Origin: Venturia oleaginea | Taxonomy: Eukaryota > Ascomycota > Dothideomycetes > Venturiales > Venturiaceae | Assembly: GCA_013176395.1 (NCBI GenBank) | Contig: JABMLP010000019.1 | Span: forward strand, 620,001 to 684,000 | Length of the DNA stretch: 64,000 nucleotides | Direction of reading: 5' to 3' | Shown here: positions 47,833 to 57,761 of the stretch, piece by piece | Numbering within the stretch: the first letter of the stretch is position 1 | How the letters are laid out: the number at the start of each line of letters is the position of its first letter | The notes under the pieces: model-generated | What the model saw: only the letters and a program-made list of their open reading frames with translations | Database searches by the model: none | What the model was told of the DNA's origin: nothing | Translations under genes and position numbers: made by a program

Positions 47833-49377
47833 TCATGTCTTCTTCTTCTTCTTGTCCTTCTCCAAAAGATACTCCCTAGCAACAACAACCTTAGCAACGG
47901 CATAAACACCTCTCACAGGCCAAACCTCCTTCAACCTATTCTTCACCTTCTGCATCTTTGTTGCTTGCGCCCTCGCCCGCCTTTCCGCCTCAACATCGAC
48001 CTTAACTTTGTCGTACACAGTCGGCATGTTGCTCGCTCCATACTTTGCTCTGATGGAATTATACGCCTCTCGGTTGTAGATGTCCCAAAACTCCTCTTCA
48101 GTGTAGTACGTTTGCGCGTAGAGCCATTTGATGCCGCCCAGATCCGTGACCGTCTTCTCGAGTTTGCGGTTGATGGCGATGAATTTTTCCCGATCGCGAG
48201 GTCCAGCACCCCAGACACCAATGTTGAGCATGACTTCTGGCTTTTGGTTTTCAGGAAGGGACAACTCTGAGTCTCCCTCGATTGGCGCTGGAACAGGTAC
48301 GCGTGGACTCATGACGCCGGTTGGTCGTTGAATGAGCGGACATAGCCAAAGTGGGTAGATCTTCAGGTCTTCATCGATCGAATTGAGAAATCTCTCGGCG
48401 GCGTCAATGGGTAGAGCCAGATCCTGGATCACGTAGGAATTGCTCATACCGCTTTCGTGTAAGGCTTGATACATGACTCGAGTGTGCATGAACCAATCCA
48501 GACAAAAGCGTGAGAAGCGATCGAACGGGGCGAAAAAGAAATACTTAAATGCGAGCCTGCCGGTCCAGAATCCGCCTCTGTCGTAGCGGAATAAATAATC
48601 TGCCAGCGGGATGATATCGGTTTTCGGCTCGCCTGTCTTTACAAGAGATCGCTTGGCGTGGATATAGAACCATTGATCTCGAGCCCGGGAGAATCGTTGG
48701 ATTGGTCGATTGTCCGAGTTGTCACTGAAGACGCCAGTCATGAGAGCAGTTTTGGTGCGGCTAAAAATGATATTGTCTAAAAAATCAATATCCTGATCTT
48801 TTGAAAGCTCAACTGTCCTTGAGATGACTTCAGAAAAGCTGGTTACCGGGTGATACGTGAGAGCGACGTATTTCTTTGCTGGTATCAAGCGCATTTCGAT
48901 CAACGTGATGACACCGAGAGTGCCGAAACTGGAGGGTATGCCACCAAACAGGTCAGGATGTTCTTCCTTGGACGCGAAGACGACATCTCCATTGGCAAGC
49001 ACAATCTGAAACCTGTCGATGGTGGAGTCCACAAACCCAAATTTGAAAGAACTAGACTCTCCTGCTGTCCCCACGGCGGCGCCGCCAACTGTAATTCCAG
49101 GAAACTCGGGGACGACAGGGGGTATCATGTCGTGTGCCATTGTGTACTCGACCAGTTTATCCAGTGGGACATTGGGCTCCACGGTGACAATCCTTCGCTC
49201 AGTATCAACGTTGATGACATTGGTGAGACCAGACGTATCCACAACCTCGTTTCTCCTCTTTTTCAGCCGACGCGTGCTATTGGTCGATCCATGATAGATG
49301 CGAAATTTCTCGCCCCTTTGATGGAATGTCCGTACTGATGCTGCTATTGTAGCGACTGCTTCGTCGTGTTTATCCAT
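47833..49377 (-). CDS. FAD-linked reductase, delta(24)-sterol reductase (DHCR24/DWF1)-like
   Basis: Single exon, 514 residues, starting MDKHDEAVATIAASVRTF. The PCMH-type FAD domain is recognisable: KFRIYHGSTNSTRR, NVINVDTERRIVTVEPNVPL, GITVGGAAVGTAGESSSFKF and SSFGTLGVITLIEMRLIPAK. The rest follows DHCR24: ARDQWFYIHAK, FKYFFFAPFDRFSRF and LNIGVWGAGPRDREKFIAIN. It ends in a Lys-rich tail. Plant and animal enzymes reduce the C24 side-chain double bond of sterols with NADPH. Most fungi use Erg4 for ergosterol side-chain reduction, so the substrate of the fungal homologues is uncertain. The clear N-terminal membrane anchor of the animal enzyme is not visible here. Confidence 0.9.
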   Translation of the reverse strand: MDKHDEAVATIAASVRTFHQRGEKFRIYHGSTNSTRRLKKRRNEVVDTSGLTNVINVDTERRIVTVEPNVPLDKLVEYTMAHDMIPPVVPEFPGITVGGAAVGTAGESSSFKFGFVDSTIDRFQIVLANGDVVFASKEEHPDLFGGIPSSFGTLGVITLIEMRLIPAKKYVALTYHPVTSFSEVISRTVELSKDQDIDFLDNIIFSRTKTALMTGVFSDNSDNRPIQRFSRARDQWFYIHAKRSLVKTGEPKTDIIPLADYLFRYDRGGFWTGRLAFKYFFFAPFDRFSRFCLDWFMHTRVMYQALHESGMSNSYVIQDLALPIDAAERFLNSIDEDLKIYPLWLCPLIQRPTGVMSPRVPVPAPIEGDSELSLPENQKPEVMLNIGVWGAGPRDREKFIAINRKLEKTVTDLGGIKWLYAQTYYTEEEFWDIYNREAYNSIRAKYGASNMPTVYDKVKVDVEAERRARAQATKMQKVKNRLKEVWPVRGVYAVAKVVVAREYLLEKDKKKKKT

Positions 49378-50252
49378 GATGCCCGAGAATGAAAGAAATG
49401 CTGAGCTAACGCTAGGGGTATCAATTGAGAGGGATGAAAATGGGGCAATGGAACAAAGTCAAGAAAGCATGATGTATGTACAAGTAAAGGGGATGTAGCA
49501 ACTGCTGAACGGAACGGGAACTTTGGTAAAAGATGGAGAGTGAGAGAGGCAGGAAATAAAAGCACCGAAGCTCAACCGGAAGTTACGGAGATACATTTAG
49601 CGTTGTGCCTAGATCTGCGTGTAATTTACTATCAGGCGGGTATATGTCAGCACACCCAATTCACCAGCTCGACGACTTGCAGACAACAACACAGCCGTCC
49701 AACGACGACACCCTCTTCGTTGACCTCCATTCATTGCTCACTATGGAATTCTTGACAGACCCTCTCAGCACCTCAGCGAAGTTTGCGATGGGTTGTTTGA
49801 CAATCGTACTTGCAAGGCGCCCGAAGACGAAAGATCACCATCTCTATCACTTCCCTTTGGCTGTGCCTCAGAAGATGTTCGGATCATGACGGTGTCGTCC
49901 ATCTGGATGTTGCTCATCTCACGCTTCATGTAGCCGTCGTCAATTGTACTTTGTAAGATATTGGCCCGCCTCCGTATAATCTTGCGTCGCGTCGGTTTAC
50001 GCGTCGGATTTTTGGATATACTGGGTCTTATGGAGAGATGCCCCCTTCAGCTTCACTTGAGACGCCTTTTCAGACTCAATTGAAGTGACGCTGCCGCCTG
50101 GGTCGCACGAGTAAACATTGCCGCACTCTCAACCCAACACTAACGAAGTGACAACACCATCCTCTCAACCCAACCTCTAAACCAACCTCAAACCACTAAC
50201 ATAGCATTGCTCGACAGTACCTATTGGCAACCACATTTCCGCGACCAGCACC
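49378..50252. other. divergent promoter region
   Basis: About 875 bp between the DHCR24-like gene (minus) and the large SIM-motif protein (plus), so it probably holds both promoters. No further gene recognised. Confidence 0.45.
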
Positions 50253-53200
50253 ATGTCGAACATGAAGTCACTATCGGCGCGAGCTACGAACGGATCTTCG
50301 GGAAAGAAGAACAAGAACAAGAAGGCATTGAAGCAAGCGAAAAACCGACAGCCATCGCACACACGTCCAGTAACAAACACGTCTCAATTAGATGCCAATA
50401 TATCGAGCCCCTCGGATTCCTCAATAGACAATGGCGACGAAGGCAATGGACAGTTGGAGCAAAACCAAGGACTACAAAAATCCAATAAGGAGGAAGAAAG
50501 AAGAACCCAAGGCAAGTACATCGAAAACGACCCCATTCAGATCAATGCCCATTGGTTTAACATTACTGACCTGACAACAGCAGGAAACAGTGGGCGACGT
50601 TTAGAAGAAACCTTCCTTCGCAAGAAAGAGCTCGTCCGACCACGACTGAAAGATGTCATCGGCAAGATGCGAGGCGAGCGCAATGCTGCCACTGAAGGAG
50701 CGCTGGCCAAGTCTCGAGGCACCAAAGCCTACATGTCCTGGGGCGTAAAAAAAGCAAAGGCGGCTCGGGCTCGCCAGTTGGAAGAGGAGGAATATGACAC
50801 CCCGAGGGAACCAACCGGTGAAGACTCGGACATGCATGAATTCCCTTCGTCGCCCACCTCCCGCCACAAAACACCGTCTGTCGAAAATGCCATGGTGTCC
50901 GAGGATTTGACACCGATTCACGAGTACAACGAGTCTGGAAGAATAAAGAGGAAATGGAAGGCATGTCTGGAGAATGCGCCGAAGCGGCGAAAGGCTGCTC
51001 CAGAACCAAGCCCAGTTGAGGAGGATACCAACACGACTGAGGAACTGGCTGTGACAGCTCACAGGGACTACAGTTCCCGACCGGATGCTGAATTTGGCAG
51101 CAAATCTCGTAATTTAAGCGTCTCGGCAGACAGCTTGTATAGAGAAGACACTTTTGCAACCATTCCGTTCTCACTCGAGAATCTGACACGGAATGCTACG
51201 CTGGAGAACGATCCGGCGATCGGCGAAGTCAAGAATTCTTTGAGCGAAAGTCGGGAGCTCATGAAATCGTCAACTATTGCTCAATCATCTGTACCAACTG
51301 TAGTCACTCTTGTAGAGAAGGATGACACCCTGGAGGACCTCGAGTCGAAACAGCCCACGACGGCCACATCACCCAATATCGCACGTCGTGACTCGGAGAG
51401 AGATGCGACAGACAACGTCCAACATGGTGAGCAGAATCGGCAAGAGCCGATGGTTTCGCCAAACAGTCCTGCCCGTGACGACTCCACTAGTCCCGAGGTC
51501 GATGTCATCTCAAATGTGGTCCAACAAGACGATCGGCCTTCTCAAAACCAGGCCATTTCGCCGAGCAAGCCAATCACAATAAGAACAACTCCTATATCAC
51601 TTGATTCCGACTCGGAGGATGATGTCCAAATAACATCAGTCAAAATTGCAGAACCACAACTCAAGCTGGGACAAAGCAATCTTCCTCCCTCCTCATCACC
51701 AAAGGACAATCTTTCAAGCAAGCCTCGCCGACCACCAAAGTCTAATCCACCCAATGCTTCAAGCGCTGATAAGTCATCTACATCACCTGTCAAAACTTCA
51801 TCTCCAGCTGGAAAGAAGGGCCCGCCTGGTTCAAAAGAGTTGCCCGAATCCACTCGTAGGCCAGCAACCGCACAGTCGGAGATCGAGGCGGGTCCGAGTA
51901 CGAAAACGTCCTCTGTCTTAAGAACACCAGCCAAGGCCCTATCTCAAGCTCGAAAGGGCGAGAAGAAGGGACCTCCTGGTCTAAATGCATTACCTTCTAC
52001 TACGAAGTTCACTCCGTCTCTCGTTGGACGTCTGCTGAGCACCAAACCGGGTCCTATCCTTGTCAATGAGGATCTTGAAGAAGAATTGACGTCGCCTGAA
52101 TCTAGCCCTGGGCCCGGTATTGCCCGACTACAGATCGAATTCGGTCCCAAGGAGACAAAGCTTGTTCGTCAAAAGCCTCTACCGATCTCTATATCCTCAG
52201 ACGAAGATAGCCCCAGTAGACCACGTATACGAACAATAAGCGAACTCCGGTTTCAATATCGAGATCAAATGCGACCGGGAGTGCATACAGCCACGATAAC
52301 TGGGCAGCCAGCCTCCCAAAAAGTCAGGCTTCAAACTCCCGGCCCGAGCCGTGAGAAGAGAACTCCAAGAGGAATGATTGGACAAGAAGAAATTTGGCCC
52401 GAAGACTCCCGTGGTGAATTAGCTCAAGCTGCCATCGACTATTTGAATGCTGTCCCACAGAACAAAGAGCCTCCCATGGGCGTTACTGAAATGCTTAATC
52501 TCCTTAACGAGCAACCAGAATTCAACAAGTTATGCTCGCAGATCAAAAACTCCGGTCGTACTCTTGCAACGCCAGCTTTTGCTAGCGCAATTCTGTCGAA
52601 AATTGAGCCCCAGGCCATCCAGGAATCCACAAGCGGGGAGGTGGGCAATGGCACTGAGCCGTTCCCGCCGTCCAAGATATCCACTTCTATCAGAAACTCA
52701 CCCAATATATCGAAGAAGATGACCCCTGGGCGAGCTATGGACGATGCACCGAGCAGTGCGTCGTCCAAAAATCCTATCAAACCGACCACTGAGCCTCGAG
52801 CTCCTGCTAAATTTCCTCGTAGCACTGTAGCAAGAGCACCATCTCTGAGCTCAGAAGTCATCTCACTCATTTTGCCAGCGCCAAATTCGTCTCAAACAAC
52901 CTCACTGGAGCATAATTCCAAACGACGGAAAGCTGCTGAAATGACTCCTGATCGCAGCACCACGGCAGATTTAGCAAGATCCGAGGTCATTGTACTTGAG
53001 GTCCCAGCTCCAAGTCCGTCAATGAAACCTCCATTCGCTTTGAAACCAGTCCCCCACAAGCAGGCCCGGAAAAACGAAGTCCTTGACCACGTTGCCGAGA
53101 GACTTTTGTTGGATGAGAGTCTTGGCATGCTAACCCAGTTCATCAAATTCACCACTGCCCAAATTGTACAAGAGGAATACAATCTATCCAATGCGGAGTA

Positions 53201-53678
53201 TGCTTTCGCGAAGCGTGCAGCCGCAAAAGCAATCGAGGAGGCTAAGAAACAGCATCAAAGTCCAAAAACAGTGAGACAGCTCGATTTCAGTGTTTACAAG
53301 CGTGTCGCTGATGGGGTTGATAGGCTGGAAGAGACGTCGGAAACGAGCAACGCAACGCATTTTGAGTGGACCTGAGGCAATTTACAGGACACGGAGTCTA
53401 AGAGGAAAGTTCGTGGTCGATCAACTTCTGTTCCCCTGCCTTCTGAGCAGACAGCGCAAATATCATCGGAAGGTCAAACGCTTCCTTCGACACCGCGCAA
53501 GGTACGAGGACGCTCTACGACACCTGAGATTTGGCTTAGCTACCCTTGTCATCGGAATGTGACGGCCTCCCTGAAAGAGTTCGTGGATTCGGAAATGGAG
53601 AGTGAGTTTGATGCAAGTCTGGAAAGCAATGATGATTTCTTTGATGCCAAAGAGAGACTTTCTGCTGAGACTGTTTGA
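50253..53678 (+). CDS. large disordered nuclear-type protein with SUMO-interaction-like motifs
   Basis: Exon 1 is 50253-53270 and exon 2 is 53388-53678 (GTGAGA and TTTACAG), 1,102 residues. Without this intron the frame stops at 53375, but the next exon repeats the style and a motif of the protein (KVRGRSTSVP and KVRGRSTTPE). The N-terminus is very basic. Residues 95-190 look conserved (HWFNITDLTTAG, TFLRKKELVRPRLKDVIGKM, SWGVKKAKAARAR). The middle is disordered, with a repeated KKGPPG-x-x-x-LP element. Four hydrophobic/acidic or branched motifs resemble SIMs: near 447 (PISLDSDSEDD), 644 (PISISSDEDS), 867 (SEVISLILPAP) and 910 (SEVIVLEVPAP). An alpha-helical C-terminal part follows. A 69-nt segment at 50512-50580 looks like a GC-AG intron in frame. 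I do not recognise the family; a SUMO-linked nuclear role is only an inference. Confidence 0.75.
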
Positions 53679-54487
53679 TTTTTGGGTTTTCCAAGAGATG
53701 CGTGATCGTCTGGTTTGGCACGGGGAGCTATATGGTACAGAAACACCATAACAGTAGGATGGGCTGATCGATCTGGGAGCACACTGGACAAGTGGTGGCG
53801 CACGCATGGTAGTCCATGGTGGTGGGGCGTATGGGGGTCCATCAGGCCAAGTGGACGAGGACAGAAACCAAGAAATCGAGTTTGAAAATATCACGGCCAA
53901 GACTCGCCCCACTGACAGCTGTCCTCCTTCACTCAGGCAGCGTGCATACGAAGCGCGATGCGATTGGTCCTACCAAGATACCTCCTTGAAAACCTCCTTT
54001 GTGCATCAACTTGGATGTTAACAAGTTTTTTTTCTTTTCGAATGACTGATTGGGTGACGCCCGCAATTCTAATCTACGCCAAGGTGATATACGATATAAA
54101 TTGACGGGTAAGGACCCGGATAGAATCGTTCTGGAAACTTCTAGCCGATATATAGTATTCCGAGCCTTTCTGGAGGAGATTATTCCATACTTGTGGGGTA
54201 AGAATTAACTGATTTACGTGTTTTGGTTACTCCGTGGGTTCCGTTACAGGGTGAAGCTTTCAGAATCACTTGGTTCGTTAGTTGAAAAGTCGAGAATGTC
54301 TATGTTGATGTACAGGCCAAGATAGCTAAGTACAGTCCGCGGCGACGACGAGTAGAGCAAGGGCGAGTCGGCTGGAAGGCTTCAATCCGGTCTCGGTGTC
54401 ACCGGGCGGGTTCGGGTATCAGGAGGAAGGAGCAGCAGCAGGAACAGGTATCATTCAACAGGCTACACATTACGGGACGGTAGCTGG
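53679..54487. other. gene-free start of the right repeat island
   Basis: No gene. Bases 54036-54085 weakly resemble 14095-14150, which suggests an old shared repeat. Poly-T and GC-rich patches are present. Confidence 0.35.
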
Positions 54488-54746
54488 AAAGACGCAGCAT
54501 ACTCGTAGCCAAAGATTGTTTAGATTCAGTTAAGGAGTGAAGGTATCTACAAACAAAAACCTCAATGAGGTTCCGTCTCTATACTAGGCTAAAGACGCAG
54601 CATACTCGTAGCCAAAGATTATATATATTCAGTTAAGGAGTGAAGGCATCTACAAACAGAGAACCTCAATGAGGTTCTGTCTCTATACTAGGCTCAATCG
54701 GGCTTAGGCTTTTAGCCTATACCAACCATGGGTCATGCCCATAACA
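54488..54746 (-). repeat. LTR-like fragment with internal 103-bp tandem duplication
   Basis: Units at 54488-54590 and 54591-54694 begin AAAGACGCAGCATACTCG and share almost all bases; each contains the small inverted repeat AACCTCAATGAGGTT. Read on the minus strand the segment begins TGTTATGGGCATGACCCATG at 54746, the style of fungal LTR starts. The other end is not defined, and no coding part is attached, so solo LTR is a hypothesis. Confidence 0.5.
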
Positions 54747-54963
54747 CTACATACGAACTGGCTGGTAAACCAACAGGCAGGTTTGACGACAGGACGTAGC
54801 TCAAAGAGCTACGAATTGGTTGAAGCCACGTAGGCTTTAAAACCTTTCCTCGGCAGAACTCCGGTTCTGCCTTGATCACGTGCCGTGGGGCCACCCCAAC
54901 GGCGGGAAGGACTTGTCCGCGGTCGTAACGTGACAGATAATAACTAAAAGTAACCCGCTTATA

Positions 54964-55005
54964 ACGTGTTCCACCACCGAGCTGGTCAACCCACCGAGCT
55001 GGTCA
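54964..55005 (+). repeat. terminal inverted repeat of pogo copy 2 (left)
   Basis: Begins ACGTGTTCCACCACCGAG after TA; two 17-bp units in tandem. Identical to the reverse complement of the right repeat over 42 bp. Confidence 0.92.
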
Positions 55006-55043
55006 AAAAGGCTTGGCACGACCAACTTATGTTACGACTCTTC

Positions 55044-56731
55044 AATTTAATCGCTATTAACAATAGATTCAAGTCCGTCGTGCTGCTATCTGATTCAGAT
55101 GATATCTCGATATCTTTTTTACAAGTTCGCGCATTATGCCCAGTTGCGCCGCAGTTCCTACAGCGCCGCTGAGTTGGTCGGCCTATTTCTTGACCACCAC
55201 TACCACGAGCCTTCTTTGATCTCTGAGGCGCGACAGACGCCTCGGCAGCTACCTGCGCTGCTACAGTCCCATACTCTATAGTATCACCTTGCTGGATCCA
55301 CTTCCTTTTGCGCCATTTTCGCTTTGTCATTACTGCCAATTGCTCTTCAAGCTCGCGGTTGCGCGCAACAAGTAGAGCGTTTTGGTGTAGCATCAATTCA
55401 GCGCGCTTGACAAGCTGGGAAAAGCCTGCCTGCGCATTAACTGGTGACTGAGTAAAGGACTCGCTTACGAGCTTGGATTGGGATCCAAATTCAAGAGTAT
55501 TGCTTGGAGTCTTCGACTGCCACGGCGTCTCCTGCGGTGGGGGTGCTGGTGGGGTACGTAGCCGTACTTCAAGGCGATCCAATACCACCTCCGCGTTGAT
55601 AGGGACTAGCCCTACCATCTCAAAAGCCTTTCGACAGTTCTCTTCTGTAAACACGTCGAAAAACGTGTCTTTGAAGGCTGGGAGGAAGCCTTCTTTGTTG
55701 ATATGGTAGACGCGTCGGCGTGCCAAGTCTCGAACTCGTTGAGAGTACTTGCACTTCAACGGCGAGAAGCAGACCACATCAAGCGGCTGGAGGATATGCG
55801 ATGGATGAGGTGGCATACAGAGCGTTATGATCTTATGTTCGAGGCAGTAGTCCTTGAAATCCTGGTTGAGATGGCTCTCATGGCCGTCCAAGATGAGCAG
55901 CCTATACCCCCCCACTTGACGCGCCTTTGTATACGCGTCAAAGTGCTTCAACCACTCAAGACCAAGCGCGTTGTTTGTCCAGCCGTTCTCAGAGACCGAG
56001 AGCTTCCAATTCCGTGGTATATCTGCCTCCTCATACCACGCAGAGATGTGAAGGCGTCCTTTGTAGATAATGAATGGCGGGGTCGCATACCCAGCGGCGC
56101 AGATGCTCTGGATAACTGTAACCCACTCGCGATCGCCTGGCTGGATCAAATTAGGCCGTGTACGTCTTTCAGAAGCTGTGACGACCTTCATTGACCCAAT
56201 AACGCCCATCTGGAAGCCAATCTCGTCAAAGTTGTGCGTATCCTCGTCGTGGATGCCGTACTTTGCCTTAGTGTCTGCAACGAGCTTGAACCACGCGCCA
56301 ATAATCTCTGGATCTTCCTGTAGTATCCTCTGCCTATCCTAGGCTCGATTGAAGGCCATCTTGAGCTCATCTGAGCGCGTTATAAACCTCTCAGCCCAGT
56401 TTTTCCCTACTGGCTCTCCACCGCGTACACCTAGAAGTTTATCCGCCATATCTGCCACCTCACACAGCCGGGGCGCGAATCCTCGCGAATCGAGGTCGAG
56501 GATGTATTGGACAATTATCTGCTCTTCAGTCGTAGTGAGCTTGTGTTGGGCGTTGCGAGTATCTAGGCGATACGTGATTCCATTGTATCGGCTAGTCAAT
56601 GTTGAAGGAGGTACATCAAACGCTTCAGCAGCGCGCCGGAGGCTTCGGAATTGGTAGGTGTTATAGGCAGAAAGGGCAAGCTGAATTCTGCCTTCTCTGT
56701 TAGATAATTGCGCATTTTGTTGTTGAGACAT
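55044..56731 (-). pseudogene. pogo transposase, broken by a nonsense codon and a terminal frameshift
   Basis: Starts MSQQQNAQLSNREGRIQLAL and follows copy 1 closely. At 56339-56341 a TAG replaces the Lys codon after FNRA, removing everything past the DNA-binding region. The same phase then continues through the three catalytic motifs (IGFQMG, LLILDGHESH, LQPLDVVCFSPLK). A one-base deletion near 55070, after SSTTDL, shifts the last few residues so that the open frame runs on to 54986. The zinc-knuckle Cys that is Tyr in copy 1 is intact here (CRNCGATGHNARTC). The product should be inactive unless the stop is read through; a truncated DNA-binding protein of 130 residues could still bind its own ends. 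Confidence 0.9.
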
Positions 56732-56769
56732 ATCATGTTAATGAGGGAGTTGGTCGTCTTGGCAGAAAA

Positions 56770-56811
56770 TGACCAGCTCGGTGGGTTGACCAGCTCGGTG
56801 GTGGAACACGT
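56770..56811 (-). repeat. terminal inverted repeat of pogo copy 2 (right)
   Basis: Mirror of the left repeat, followed by TA at 56812-56813. Confidence 0.92.
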
Positions 56812-56988
56812 TATAGGATTTTTACCTATAAAATAATCCGTCGGTCCTTATACGATCTTGATTTGAACGGACCGAATTGAGAGAGGAGCCTTTGCAACTC
56901 CGAATCCAATTACGTCGTAATGATAACGGCTCTGGTATTTAGTTTTCGCTAAGTCCTCTCGGGTATGGCTAGTAGTAGCTGGTATATG

Positions 56989-57675
56989 TGTTACAGATCA
57001 CCTCAAGACCGAAGAGCAGGGACAGCGGGACTTGCAGAGGATGGTTAGATAACAAGAAGTTGTTGTTAGGACTGATTTGGAGGGGAATCCTTTGGGCGCA
57101 CAAGAGGGAACTGGTGCAACCAGGTCAGTCCTAAGAGAGAATAGTACGTGCAGGAGTCACGTGATATTCCCACAGTTCCCACAGCACTTGGCTGCCCACA
57201 GTGTGGGACGAGCCAAGAGGTGTGGGAATGCACCTTGGCACCCAGAACCAGAGGGGTATAATATATGGAGGACATTGGACAGACTTTCCTCTCTCTCGGT
57301 GTGGTTATCTCATGTTATGTTTCTCACATAGGAGCTTCTTCAACCTACTACAGTAACGACCTTTTACTTAGATACAATCAAGCACAAGTCATATGCACAC
57401 GAAGCAAGCCCACCCCCAACCTTCATACTAACCGACAAGCGTTCAGGATTGATCTGAGGATCAAATCGGTTAGACGACAATTGAATTGGGAGATACATCG
57501 GACGGCTAGGATCTAGTGAGCCTCCAAAGAACCTGAGCAAGGGAAGATACTTAAGGTAAGTACTTCCAGACTGATATTGCCCTTACCCCAAACCCGCGGA
57601 CCAGAACAAGAGAACACAGGTGTCAAGAAGGTCTTGACATAATCAACTGTGTTGAGAAACGAGTTCCCCGTAACA
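56989..57675 (+). repeat. 5' LTR of the gypsy element (right boundary tentative)
   Basis: Begins TGTTACAG; the proposed end GTAACA forms the short inverted terminus TGTTAC...GTAACA. A CACGTG-containing block and a TATAATATATGG box (57257 region) fit an LTR promoter. I could not find a standard tRNA-complementary primer site directly after it, so the right boundary is uncertain. Confidence 0.65.
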
Positions 57676-57761
57676 CTATAACCACCCTCATCACGAGTAG
57701 AGGCGCAACAGTCAAACAGTCCTTCACATCAGTTGTGAAGAAGGCAGTCAACATAGGCGAT

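Larger units (their letters stand above)
54964..56811 (-). mobile_element. pogo/Fot-type DNA transposon, copy 2 (inverted relative to copy 1)
   Basis: The element is 1,848 bp with TA at 54962-54963 and 56812-56813. Its 42-bp terminal inverted repeats are perfect to each other and contain two 17-bp units, CCACCGAGCTGGTCAAC, which differ from copy 1 at the same two positions in every unit. The transposase gene is broken twice. Length and structure otherwise match copy 1, so both derive from one recent family. Confidence 0.93.

Noticed and set aside
48850..49338. Plus-strand frame of 162 codons in the DHCR24-like gene
   Set aside because: Fully antisense to conserved FAD-domain codons; no independent motif.
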